Shown piece by piece: positions 52,125-60,451 of a stretch of 64,000 nucleotides of DNA. The translations under genes and the position numbers were made by a program. The stretch comes from Streptomyces canus. GTDB taxonomy: Bacteria > Actinomycetota > Actinomycetes > Streptomycetales > Streptomycetaceae. The notes beneath the pieces are model-generated. The model saw only the letters and a list, made by a program, of their open reading frames with translations, searched no databases and had not been told where the DNA came from. Position 1 is the stretch's first letter, and every line of letters starts with the position of its first letter. The stretch lies in contig NZ_JAUSYQ010000002.1 in assembly GCF_030816965.1 (NCBI RefSeq), positions 5,942,001-6,006,000 on the forward strand, read 5' to 3'.

Positions 52125-52691
52125 ATGCCCGACAGCCCCCCGCCCCGGCTCCCCCTGGACTGGATCGCCACCTCTCTGCGTCGCGAGCGCACCCGCGCCG
52201 GGATCTCCCTCTCCGAGCTGGCCAAGCGCGCCGGAATCGCGAAGTCCACGCTGTCCCAGCTGGAGGCGGCGAGCGGGAACCCGAGCGTGGAGACCCTGTG
52301 GGCGCTGGGGGTGGCGCTCGGGGTGCCGTTCAGTGCCCTGGTGGAGCCGCCGGCGCCGTCCGTGCGGGTGATCAGGGCCGGACAGGGGCCGACCGTGGCC
52401 TCCGAGAAAGCCGAGTACGCGGCCACCCTGCTCTCCGCGAGCCCGCCCGGAGCGCGACGGGACATCTACCACCTGCGGGCCGAACCCGGGGCCGTGCGGG
52501 AATCGGAGCCGCATATTCCGGGGACCGTGGAGCATCTGATCGTGGGCACGGGGAGGGTGAAGGCCGGACCGGTGGGGGAGGAGGTCGAGTTGGAGCCCGG
52601 CGACTACATGACCTATCGGGGAGATGTGGCCCATTCGTACGAGGCGCTCGCCCCCGGCACGACGTTCGTGCTCGTCATGCAGCACGTGTGA
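52125..52691 (+). CDS. XRE-family regulator with cupin domain
   Basis: This 188-residue regulator has an N-terminal Cro/CI-type HTH (ISLSELAKRAGIAKSTLSQL, EAASGNPSVETLWALGVALG) and a C-terminal cupin sensor domain (PHIPGTVEHLIVGTGRV, VELEPGDYMTYRGDVAHSYE). It is divergent from azlCD and likely controls branched-chain amino acid export in response to a small ligand. The ATG at 52125 follows the second arm of the inverted repeat. A strong hairpin follows the gene. Confidence 0.92.
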   Translation: MPDSPPPRLPLDWIATSLRRERTRAGISLSELAKRAGIAKSTLSQLEAASGNPSVETLWALGVALGVPFSALVEPPAPSVRVIRAGQGPTVASEKAEYAATLLSASPPGARRDIYHLRAEPGAVRESEPHIPGTVEHLIVGTGRVKAGPVGEEVELEPGDYMTYRGDVAHSYEALAPGTTFVLVMQHV

Positions 52692-52701
52692 AGGCAAAGG
52701 C

Positions 52702-52734
52702 AGGAGCCCCGCTACCGTGCGGCGCGGGGCTCCT
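52702..52734. terminator. Hairpin terminator between XRE-cupin and cold-shock genes
   Basis: AGGAGCCCCGC (52702-52712) pairs perfectly with GCGGGGCTCCT (52724-52734) around an 11-base loop. It is placed between two convergent genes, so it may serve both. Confidence 0.7.
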
Positions 52735-52790
52735 TGGGTACTGCTTTCAGGTCCGGATCAGAGGCTGGATCGCCAATGAGACGGGATCGC

Positions 52791-52994
52791 TCAGACGGGG
52801 GTGACGTTCTCCGCCTGCGGGCCCTTCGGGCCCTGGGTCACGTCGAAGGAGACCTGCTGGTTCTCCTCCAGCGAACGGAAACCGCTCGCGTTGATCGCGG
52901 AGTAGTGGACGAAGACGTCGGGGCCGCCGCCCTCCTGGGCGATGAAGCCAAAGCCCTTTTCGGCGTTGAACCACTTCACGGTTCCGGTAGCCAT
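52791..52994 (-). CDS. Cold-shock protein (CspA family)
   Basis: This 67-residue protein is a complete cold-shock OB-fold. RNP1 is KGFGFI and RNP2 is VFVHYSAI; the start is [19 protein letters not shown]. It binds single-stranded RNA and DNA and acts as an RNA chaperone. ATG 52994 has AGGAGG a few bases upstream. A promoter can be proposed about 150 bp upstream, which gives a long leader of the kind seen in cold-shock mRNAs, including a 10-bp stem-loop. Streptomyces have several paralogues, so I give no symbol. Confidence 0.96.
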   Translation of the reverse strand: MATGTVKWFNAEKGFGFIAQEGGGPDVFVHYSAINASGFRSLEENQQVSFDVTQGPKGPQAENVTPV

Positions 52995-53086
52995 AAGCCC
53001 TCCTTGGGCCCAAAAGGGTTGCCCTGCTCCAGAACCTGCAAGTGTGAAAACAGTGCCGCACAACTGCATATGTCTGAAAACGACTA

Positions 53087-53115
53087 GAGCCTGCGGTTAC
53101 ATGCTCCGCAGGCTC
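53087..53115 (-). ncRNA. Stem-loop in the cold-shock gene leader
   Basis: GAGCCTGCGG (53087-53096) pairs perfectly with CCGCAGGCTC (53106-53115) around a nine-base loop. It lies between the proposed promoter and the csp start, so it is probably part of a 5' leader. A terminator for another transcript is less likely, since no T-tract follows on either strand. Confidence 0.45.
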
Positions 53116-53151
53116 TGTACTGCAAGGGAAACCAAACTGCAACTTGCGGCG

Positions 53152-53179
53152 AGCCTAGCATGCAGGCAGCCGAAAGCAA
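53152..53179 (-). promoter_or_regulatory. Candidate housekeeping promoter for the cold-shock gene
   Basis: On the minus strand, TTGCTT (53174-53179) and TAGGCT (53152-53157) are separated by 16 bp, close to the Streptomyces HrdB-type consensus. Transcription would begin near 53145 and give a leader of about 150 bases before the ATG at 52994. Confidence 0.5.
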
Positions 53180-53212
53180 TAGAGGCCAAGATCACGTCAC
53201 CCGGACGTTTGA

Positions 53213-54130
<918 letters not shown>

Positions 54131-54146
54131 TCTGCATCTGCACCTT

Positions 54147-56153
54147 ATGGGGGAGGCCGGTATGCAGCCGCTGGGAGTCGACGAACCCACCGCCGTGGGG
54201 CCCTACCGGCTGCTCGGCCGACTGGGTTCCGGCGGCATGGGCCGGGTCTATCTGGGCCGCAGCGCCGGGGGCCGCACGGTCGCCGTCAAGATCGTGCACC
54301 CGCACTTCGCGCTCGACGAGGAGTTCCGCGCCCGTTTCCGCCGCGAGGTCGACGCGGCGCGGAGAGTGGGCGGGGCCTGGACCGCGCCGGTCCTCGACGC
54401 GGACCCGGAGGCGGCGGTGCCGTGGGTCGCCACGGGGTATGCGGCGGGCCCTTCCCTGGCCTCGGCGGTCATGGACGGGGGTCCGCTGCCCGAGCATTCC
54501 GTACGAGTCCTGGGGGCGGGGCTTGCCGAGGCGCTCGCGGCCGTGCACGGACTGGGGCTGGTCCACCGGGACGTGAAGCCCTCCAACGTCCTGCTCACCG
54601 TCGACGGCCCCCTCCTCATCGACTTCGGCATCGCACGCGCCACCGACGGCACCGCGTCCCTGACCTCCACCGGCGTCTCCATCGGCTCGCCGGGCTACAT
54701 GTCCCCCGAACAGATTCTGAGCAAGGGGGTGTCGGGCGCGGCGGACGTCTTCTCCCTGGGCGCGGTGCTGGCGTACGCGGCGACGGGGGTACCGCCCTTC
54801 CCGGGGGACTCCTCGGCCTCCCTCCTCTACAAGGTGGTCCACGAGGAGCCCGAACTCGGATCGCTGACCGGCGAGTTGCGGGACCTCGTGGGGGCCTGCC
54901 TGTCCAAGTCGGCGCAGGAGCGGCCGGCTCCGGAGGAGCTGGCCCGACGGCTCGCCCCTGAGGGGGCGGCTCGGCTGGTGGCGGCGGGATGGCTGCCGGG
55001 GGCGCTGGTCGAGCAGGTGGGGCGCAGTGCCGTACAGCTGCTGAACCTCGAGGCGACGGGGCAGCCCCCGTCGGGAGTGGTGGGGTTCAGCAGCCCTTCG
55101 GTGGAAGGGGCTTCGCTGGAGACGGGGGGTTTGTCCGGGGCGGGTGGGCCGTTTGGGTCCGGCGGGGCGTCGGGCTCGGGCGGGTCGTCAGCTTCGGGTG
55201 GAGCGTCAGGTTCGGTGGGCTCATCGGGTTCGGGTGGAGCGTCGGGTTCGGGTGGGTCGTCCGGTCCCGGTGGCCCCTCGGGTTCGGGCGGGTCGGTCGG
55301 GTCCGTGGGCTCGGCCGGTGCGTTCGGGCCGCCGCCGGTGATGCCGGTGGTGTCCGCGGGGGTGCCTCCGGCTGCCGCGGCAGGGCCCCCGGCGTTCCCG
55401 GTCACGCCGACGGCACCCACGGGCGCGCCCTTTGTGCCCGAACCCCGGGACGCGGCGCCGCACGAGACGGTGGTGCCCTCCGACCGGCGTCCCGGCCCCG
55501 GGCGGCTCTCCGTCTCCGTGGCCGCCGCCTCCGCGCCCGGCGACAACGGGCGCGGGCGTCGGCTGAGTTGCACCGTGGCGCTCGCGGTCGCGGGGGCACT
55601 GGCAGCCGTGACCGTGGGGTCGGTGTTCCTGTTCGACCTGCTGCCGGGGCGCGGCGAGGACGACTCGGCGAGTTCCAGACCCGGCAACGACGCCTACTCC
55701 TCGGCCCCGAGCTCCGTACCGTCGGCCTCCCTGCCCTCGGCGTCCTCCGCGCCTTCCGCGTCCTCCCCGCCGTCCAGCGCGGCGCCGAGCGGGCCTTCCG
55801 AGGTCCCCGCCCGCTATCTCGGCACCTGGGAGGGGCAGGGCAGCGGTCTCGGCGGGAGCCTGCCGATGGGGACCTTCCGGATCACCGTCAAGAAGGTGAG
55901 CGTCGGCGAGGAGTTGGGCCGGCTGCAGCAGACCGACGCGATCGGGGCCGAGTGCACCGACGTCCTCACGCTGAAGCAGGTCACCGAGACGGAGCTGGTC
56001 ACCACGGCCGTCGGCGCGAAGGACAACCACGCCGGCTGCAACCCCACCGCCCACACCGTCCGCCTCACCGCGGTGGGCGGCGACCTCAAGTACACGTCGG
56101 AGAGCGAGGCCGAGGGATACCCCGAGGCGCGGATGTCGAAGGTCGAGCGGTGA
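54147..56153 (+). CDS. Receptor-type Ser/Thr protein kinase (PknB-like)
   Basis: This 668-residue kinase has an N-terminal eukaryotic-type catalytic domain: Gly-rich loop LGSGGMGRVYLG, ATP lysine at 48 (VAVKIV), catalytic HRDVKPSN (140-147) and DFG (159-161). A Ser/Gly/Ala-rich tandem-repeat linker (about 330-392) and a Pro-rich stretch lead to one membrane helix (about 472-496). A small extracellular domain (ARYLGTWEGQGSGLGGSLPM and two Cys) follows. There are no PASTA repeats. The gene begins 16 bp after mqnA, and its stop overlaps the GTG start of the prepilin peptidase gene. The start could be 54147 or ATG 54162. Confidence 0.93.
   Translation: MGEAGMQPLGVDEPTAVGPYRLLGRLGSGGMGRVYLGRSAGGRTVAVKIVHPHFALDEEFRARFRREVDAARRVGGAWTAPVLDADPEAAVPWVATGYAAGPSLASAVMDGGPLPEHSVRVLGAGLAEALAAVHGLGLVHRDVKPSNVLLTVDGPLLIDFGIARATDGTASLTSTGVSIGSPGYMSPEQILSKGVSGAADVFSLGAVLAYAATGVPPFPGDSSASLLYKVVHEEPELGSLTGELRDLVGACLSKSAQERPAPEELARRLAPEGAARLVAAGWLPGALVEQVGRSAVQLLNLEATGQPPSGVVGFSSPSVEGASLETGGLSGAGGPFGSGGASGSGGSSASGGASGSVGSSGSGGASGSGGSSGPGGPSGSGGSVGSVGSAGAFGPPPVMPVVSAGVPPAAAAGPPAFPVTPTAPTGAPFVPEPRDAAPHETVVPSDRRPGPGRLSVSVAAASAPGDNGRGRRLSCTVALAVAGALAAVTVGSVFLFDLLPGRGEDDSASSRPGNDAYSSAPSSVPSASLPSASSAPSASSPPSSAAPSGPSEVPARYLGTWEGQGSGLGGSLPMGTFRITVKKVSVGEELGRLQQTDAIGAECTDVLTLKQVTETELVTTAVGAKDNHAGCNPTAHTVRLTAVGGDLKYTSESEAEGYPEARMSKVER
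55128..55320 (+). repeat. GC-rich tandem repeats in the kinase linker
   Basis: Short G-rich units encode GSGGASGSGGSS-type repeats (about residues 330-392 of the kinase). Such repeats expand and contract by slippage, so the linker length may vary between strains. Confidence 0.7.
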
Positions 56154-56878
56154 CGGAGCTGCTTGTCGCCGTAGCCGCACTGTGGGGAGCGGCGGCGGGT
56201 TCGCTGCTGCCGCGCGCCGCCTACCGCTACTCCGTCCCGCCCGGGGAACCGTGGCGGGAGACCTGCCCCGACGGGCACCCGCTGGGCGGCCGGCTCGGGT
56301 GGGCGAGGTGCCGGACATGCGGCACACAGCAGTCGTACGGTCCCAGCACCCCTGTCCTCTCCACCGTCACCGCCCTCCTCTGCGCCGCTCTCGCCGGCGC
56401 CACCGGCACCCACCCGGAGATCGCCGTCTGGCTGCTGCTCGCCCCCGTGGGCGTCCTGCTCGCCGTCATCGACCTGCGCGTACGACGACTGCCCGACCCG
56501 CTCACCCTCCCCCTCGCGGCCGCCGCACTCGCCCTGCTCGGGGCGGTGGCGCTGGTGCCCGAGCACGCCGGGAACTGGCCGAACGCCCTGTTCGGCGCCC
56601 TCGCGCTCGGCGCGGGCTACTGGGTGCTGTGGCGGATCAACCCCGGCGGCATGGGCTTCGGCGATGTGAAGCTGGCGCTCGGGGCGGGGGCGGTCCTGGG
56701 CTGGTACGGCTGGGACACCGTGCTCCTCGGCACCTTCGCCGGCTTCCTGCTCGGCGCGCTCTACGGCGGTGTCCTGGTCCTGGTGGGCAGGGCGGGACGC
56801 AAGACGGCGATCCCGTTCGGGCCGTTCCTGATCACGGGGGCGTACGCGGGTCTGCTGATCGGCGCGTACACGGCCTGA
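56150..56878 (+). CDS. Prepilin peptidase (A24 aspartic protease)
   Basis: This 242-residue membrane protein is a type IV leader peptidase. The catalytic Asp pair lies in AVIDLRVRRLPDPLTL and in MGFGDVKLALGAGAVLGW. An N-terminal methylase-like half retains a Cys-rich region (ETCPDGHPLGGRLGWARC, RTCGTQQS). It would process Tad/Flp-type prepilins. The GTG at 56150 overlaps the kinase stop (GTGA), so the two genes are coupled, an unusual pairing that may link pilin processing to a surface signal. No pilin gene is found in the window. Confidence 0.9.
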   Translation: MTELLVAVAALWGAAAGSLLPRAAYRYSVPPGEPWRETCPDGHPLGGRLGWARCRTCGTQQSYGPSTPVLSTVTALLCAALAGATGTHPEIAVWLLLAPVGVLLAVIDLRVRRLPDPLTLPLAAAALALLGAVALVPEHAGNWPNALFGALALGAGYWVLWRINPGGMGFGDVKLALGAGAVLGWYGWDTVLLGTFAGFLLGALYGGVLVLVGRAGRKTAIPFGPFLITGAYAGLLIGAYTA

Positions 56879-56960
56879 CATCGGCCTGACATCCGGCTTG
56901 TCGGAGGGCTGGCGTAGGCTGGCCCAGACCGCCCGAACCCTTGACGAAAGGCACGCCCCG

Positions 56961-58160
56961 GTGACCGAGAAGGCCGACCTTCAGTCCGTCCTCGACCGTG
57001 CCGCCGAGGGTGGGCGCATCACTCCGGAGGAGGCGCTCGACCTCTACCGCGACGCCCCGCTGCACGCGCTGGGCTCCGCCGCGGACGCCGTGCGCCGCCG
57101 TCGGTACGCGGGCACGGAGCACATCGCGACGTACATCATCGAGCGGAACATCAACTACACCAACGTGTGCGTCACGGCGTGCAAGTTCTGCGCTTTCTAC
57201 GCCCCGCCCACCGCCAAGGACAAGGGCTGGACCCGCGACCTGGACGACATCCTGCGCCGGTGCGCGGAGACCGTCGAACTCGGCGGCACCCAGATCATGT
57301 TCCAGGGCGGCCACCACCCGGACTACGGCGTCGAGTACTACGAGCAGCACTTCGCCGCCATCAAGAGGGAGTTCCCCCAGCTGGTGATCCACTCGCTGGG
57401 TGCGTCCGAGGTCGAGCACATGGCCCGGATCTCCAAGGTGAGCGTGGAGGAGGCCATCCAGCGCATCCACGCGGCCGGCCTCGACTCCTTCGCGGGTGCC
57501 GGTGCCGAGATGCTCCCCGAGCGCCCCCGCAAGGCCATCGCGCCGCTCAAGGAGTCCGGCGAGCGCTGGCTGGAGATCATGGAGACGGCGCACAACCTGG
57601 GCGTGGAGTCCACCTCCACGATGCTCATGGGCACCGGCGAGACCAACGCCGAGCGCATCGAGCACCTGCGCATGATCCGTGACGTACAGGACCGCACGGG
57701 CGGCTTCCGGGCGTTCATCCCGTACCTCTACCAGCCGATGAACAACCACCTGAAGGGCCGCACCCAGGCCACGATCTTCGAGTACCTGCGGATGATCGCC
57801 ATCTCCCGGCTCTTCATGGACAACATCGCCCACATCCAGGGCTCCTGGCTGACCACCGGCCAGGACGCGGGCCAGCTGACGCTGCACTACGGCGCGGACG
57901 ACCTCGGCTCGGTCATGCTGGAGGAGAACGTCGTCTCGGCGGCCGGTGCCAAGCACCGCTCCAACCTCCAGGAAATGATCGACATGATCCGTACGGCGGG
58001 ACGGGTCCCGGCCCAGCGCGCCACCACGTACGAGCACCTCGTCGTCCACGACGACCCGGCGAACGACCCCGTCGACGCGCGCGTGATGTCCCACATCTCC
58101 TCCACGGCGATCGCGGGCGGCACGGCGCATCCCGAGCTGAAGATCCTCGCATCCAACTAG
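56961..58160 (+). CDS. mqnC: Cyclic dehypoxanthine futalosine synthase (radical SAM)
   Basis: MqnC cyclises dehypoxanthine futalosine to the cyclic intermediate of the futalosine pathway. The 399-residue protein has the radical SAM cysteines C70-C74-C77 (NVCVTACKFCAF). The family sequence IERNINYTNVC, GGTQIMFQGGHHPDYG, and GAGAEMLPERPRKAIAP are typical. GTG 56961 has GAAAGG at 56946-56951 and begins the homologous part, so I reject the longer frame from 56898. A degenerate amidohydrolase-like gene follows seven bases later. Confidence 0.94.
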   Translation: MTEKADLQSVLDRAAEGGRITPEEALDLYRDAPLHALGSAADAVRRRRYAGTEHIATYIIERNINYTNVCVTACKFCAFYAPPTAKDKGWTRDLDDILRRCAETVELGGTQIMFQGGHHPDYGVEYYEQHFAAIKREFPQLVIHSLGASEVEHMARISKVSVEEAIQRIHAAGLDSFAGAGAEMLPERPRKAIAPLKESGERWLEIMETAHNLGVESTSTMLMGTGETNAERIEHLRMIRDVQDRTGGFRAFIPYLYQPMNNHLKGRTQATIFEYLRMIAISRLFMDNIAHIQGSWLTTGQDAGQLTLHYGADDLGSVMLEENVVSAAGAKHRSNLQEMIDMIRTAGRVPAQRATTYEHLVVHDDPANDPVDARVMSHISSTAIAGGTAHPELKILASN

Positions 58161-58167
58161 GCCTGTC

Positions 58168-58755
58168 TTGCTGACGATCCACACCGCCGACCTGCTGATC
58201 CCGGGCGGCGGAAGGCCGCCGCTGCCCGGTGGGGCTGTACTGGTCGAGGGGCGGCAGCTCGCTGCCGTGGAGGTCTACGAGGACCTGGCCGCCGCACATC
58301 CCACGGCAAGGGTGCGCCGCTGGCCGGGAGTTCTCACCCCGGGCCTGGTGAACCCGTACGGCCCCGAGCTCCTGGAGCAGGCCTACCACCCGGACCCGCG
58401 TGAGGACCTGGGCAGCGAGCCCCTCACGGGGGAGGCGCTGGAGTCCCTCGACATGACGGACACTCGGTGGGGTGCGAGCGCGAGGCGCGGCGTGCAGCGG
58501 ATGCTGGCGCACGGAACGGTGGCGGTAGTGGGGCCATTGCGACGCCCAGCGGTGATCGATGCCGTACACAGGTCGGGCCTGACGATCGAGCAACGGCTCG
58601 CGGATCCGGCGGGTCCGCCTTCACTGGCCTCGGGATCGTTCGCAACCGCCCTGCTGCCCCAGGCCGAGGCGACGTTCGCGATCTTCGAAACCTCAGAACT
58701 GACAATCTGCGTGGCTACGGTGATCAACGGCCGCTTGCTACACCGGCGCAGGTAG
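58168..58755 (+). CDS. Amidohydrolase-like protein lacking the metal site
   Basis: This 195-residue protein starts like an amidohydrolase composite domain (LTIHTADLLIPGGGRPPLPG, VLVEGRQLAAVEVY) and reaches the first TIM-barrel strand at VLTPGLVNPYGPELLEQ, where true enzymes have NxHxH. Here both histidines are missing, and the protein is about half the length of an aminofutalosine deaminase. The TTG at 58168 lies seven bases after mqnC, and no better start is seen. It keeps an imidazolonepropionase-like ending (AIFETSELTICVATVINGRL). It may be a scaffold or a relic; the coupling to mqnC favours a menaquinone role. Confidence 0.72.
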   Translation: MLTIHTADLLIPGGGRPPLPGGAVLVEGRQLAAVEVYEDLAAAHPTARVRRWPGVLTPGLVNPYGPELLEQAYHPDPREDLGSEPLTGEALESLDMTDTRWGASARRGVQRMLAHGTVAVVGPLRRPAVIDAVHRSGLTIEQRLADPAGPPSLASGSFATALLPQAEATFAIFETSELTICVATVINGRLLHRRR

Positions 58756-58793
58756 GGGCTTTTAGGGGCGCGGGGAACTGCGCGACCAGCCCC
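58756..58793 (+). repeat. Streptomyces-type intergenic repeat
   Basis: The sequence begins GGGCTTTTAGGGGCGCGGGG, then AACTGCGCGACCAGCCCC. I recognise it as an element that is found many times between genes in Streptomyces genomes. GGGGC at its start pairs with GCCCC at its end, so it can form a stem-loop. It sits between two convergent genes and may act as a terminator. A shorter related part (CCCCGCGCCCC) is visible near 8780. Confidence 0.6.
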
Positions 58794-58813
58794 GACCCTC
58801 CCGCACCCGAAAC

Positions 58814-59848
58814 TCAACCGGAGAACGCCTCCCCGAACGCCCCCGAACTCTGGGAAACCCCACTGCAATTGGTCAGCGCGTCATCCTCGTCCGGGTTTCC
58901 CGACTCACACTCCTGATCCCGAAATGTCGACCACATCGACACCCACGCGACCTCCTTCGACTCGGCGAACTCCCGCACCTGGGCCGCGTCGGACAACGTG
59001 AACGTCTCCCCGTCCACATCGTTCGTCCCGATCATCGAGGTGAGCGCCATGGCCTGCCACGCAGTGGAATCGGACGTACCGAAAACGTCCCGCAACTGAG
59101 CCTGCGCCGCCTTCGCCGAAGTGATCGCGTAATCCCCCATGTCCCCGTCGTACGACTCCCCGTAGTTCATCGTCATGATGTTGACGGTCGACACCTGAAC
59201 CGACTTGTCGTTCGCGGATTCCAGCAACGCCACACTGTCGTCGTCGAGCCCGGAGGGCATCACGGGAAGCGTGAACGAGACGGCGAGACCGCTCCGTGCC
59301 TCCTGGAGCAACGCGATCGCCTCGGACCGCAGCTCCACCGAGTCGGAGTCGGTCAGCGCGTCCCCCTCGATGTCGAAGTCGGCGAGTGAGGAACCGGCGG
59401 CGTCCAGTGCCTTTCCGTAAGCCGCAGCCAGTTTCGCCGCGGTGGAGCAGGTCTCGGCCAGCTCCTTCCCGGACGCCCCGCCGAAGGAGACCCGCACCTG
59501 AGCCCCGTCCTCCTTCAGCGCGCTGATCCGGGACGTGACCGACGAGTCGCCGATGGCGGACGTGCCGTTCCAGGAAGGGGTGCAGGCGCTGCCGTCGGCG
59601 ATCACGAACGCGAGGTTGTACACCGAGGGCGACCCCGCGGAGTCGTTGTCGGACGCTTCGTCAGCGCTGACGTAGGGCGCGTACGCGGTGACCGAGGATG
59701 CGGCTTCCGTCGCCGACGCCGAGGCGCTGCTCTGTTCCGGAGGCTCCGCGTCCGAGGCGCTGTCCGATTCGGAGGAGCACCCCGCCGTGGCCAGGGCGAA
59801 CAGACAAATGACCCCGGCCATCGGCTTCAGGAAACTCCGCATGCGCAT
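58814..59848 (-). CDS. GH18 chitinase-like lipoprotein
   Basis: This 344-residue protein has a lipoprotein leader (FALATAGC) and an Ser/Ala/Glu-rich linker, followed by a short GH18 barrel. ADFDIEGDAL matches the DxxDxDxE active-site motif and retains the catalytic Glu, and MTMNYG and AWVSMWS fit later barrel strands. It may cut chitin or another N-acetylglucosamine polymer at the cell surface. The start could be 59848 or 59842. It is divergent from the exopolysaccharide operon, a position that would suit a matching glycanase. Confidence 0.82.
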   Translation of the reverse strand: MRMRSFLKPMAGVICLFALATAGCSSESDSASDAEPPEQSSASASATEAASSVTAYAPYVSADEASDNDSAGSPSVYNLAFVIADGSACTPSWNGTSAIGDSSVTSRISALKEDGAQVRVSFGGASGKELAETCSTAAKLAAAYGKALDAAGSSLADFDIEGDALTDSDSVELRSEAIALLQEARSGLAVSFTLPVMPSGLDDDSVALLESANDKSVQVSTVNIMTMNYGESYDGDMGDYAITSAKAAQAQLRDVFGTSDSTAWQAMALTSMIGTNDVDGETFTLSDAAQVREFAESKEVAWVSMWSTFRDQECESGNPDEDDALTNCSGVSQSSGAFGEAFSG

Positions 59849-60032
59849 GCACCCGCTCTCGTGATTTCTCTTTCTGGAGGGGCGAATGTCTCACACCCGC
59901 CTGAGCTTCATGAGGACGAATCGGTCATGCACGGCGGACACTCTCAGGAAACAGACAGGATAAGAGGTTTCTCATATGCGCCTCACAAGAATGTCAAATC
60001 TGGACACATAAAGACTGCCTAATGTCTGGGGA

Positions 60033-60434
60033 ATGCATTCCGAGCCTGCCATCGAAAACCGCGCCGACGTGCGCGGTCGCCGCCGTAAACGCGGTAGTAA
60101 CGGGTCCGCCGAGGGCCCGGTGTTCGTTGACAATTCCGGACGCCGCTCCAAGCTGCTGCGCCGGATCGGCCTTCTCCTCGGCGTCCTGTCCCTCGGGTAC
60201 GCCGTCGTGCTGGGCCTGGCCTTCATGGGCATCGGCGTCTCCAGCACGACGTTGCTGCCCTTCGCGGGCGGCGGTCCCGGCGGTTCCTCGAACTCCGGCC
60301 CCGGCGGCCTCCAGCCGCAGGGCGGTATCGGCACACCGCCGTCGAGGCCCTCCGGCACTCCGCCCACGGGCACCGCCACGGGCGCTCCACCGAGCACCGT
60401 CCCGACCGCGACCGCCTCCGCTGCCTCCAACTGA
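60033..60434 (+). CDS. Small membrane protein with Pro/Thr-rich exposed tail
   Basis: This 133-residue protein has an Arg-rich cytoplasmic N-terminus (RADVRGRRRKRGSNG), one membrane helix (IGLLLGVLSLGYAVVLGLAF), and a Gly/Pro/Thr-rich tail (GTPPTGTATGAPPSTVPTAT). I do not recognise a domain. It begins 17 bp upstream of the deacetylase-glycosyltransferase gene and shares its direction, so it is probably an accessory subunit of the same envelope polysaccharide system. Confidence 0.78.
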   Translation: MHSEPAIENRADVRGRRRKRGSNGSAEGPVFVDNSGRRSKLLRRIGLLLGVLSLGYAVVLGLAFMGIGVSSTTLLPFAGGGPGGSSNSGPGGLQPQGGIGTPPSRPSGTPPTGTATGAPPSTVPTATASAASN

Positions 60435-60451
60435 CCGGAACGGCCCACCAC

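Noticed and set aside
53087-53115. The 10-bp stem-loop as a terminator
   Set aside because: No T-tract follows on either strand and it lies inside the proposed leader of the cold-shock gene.
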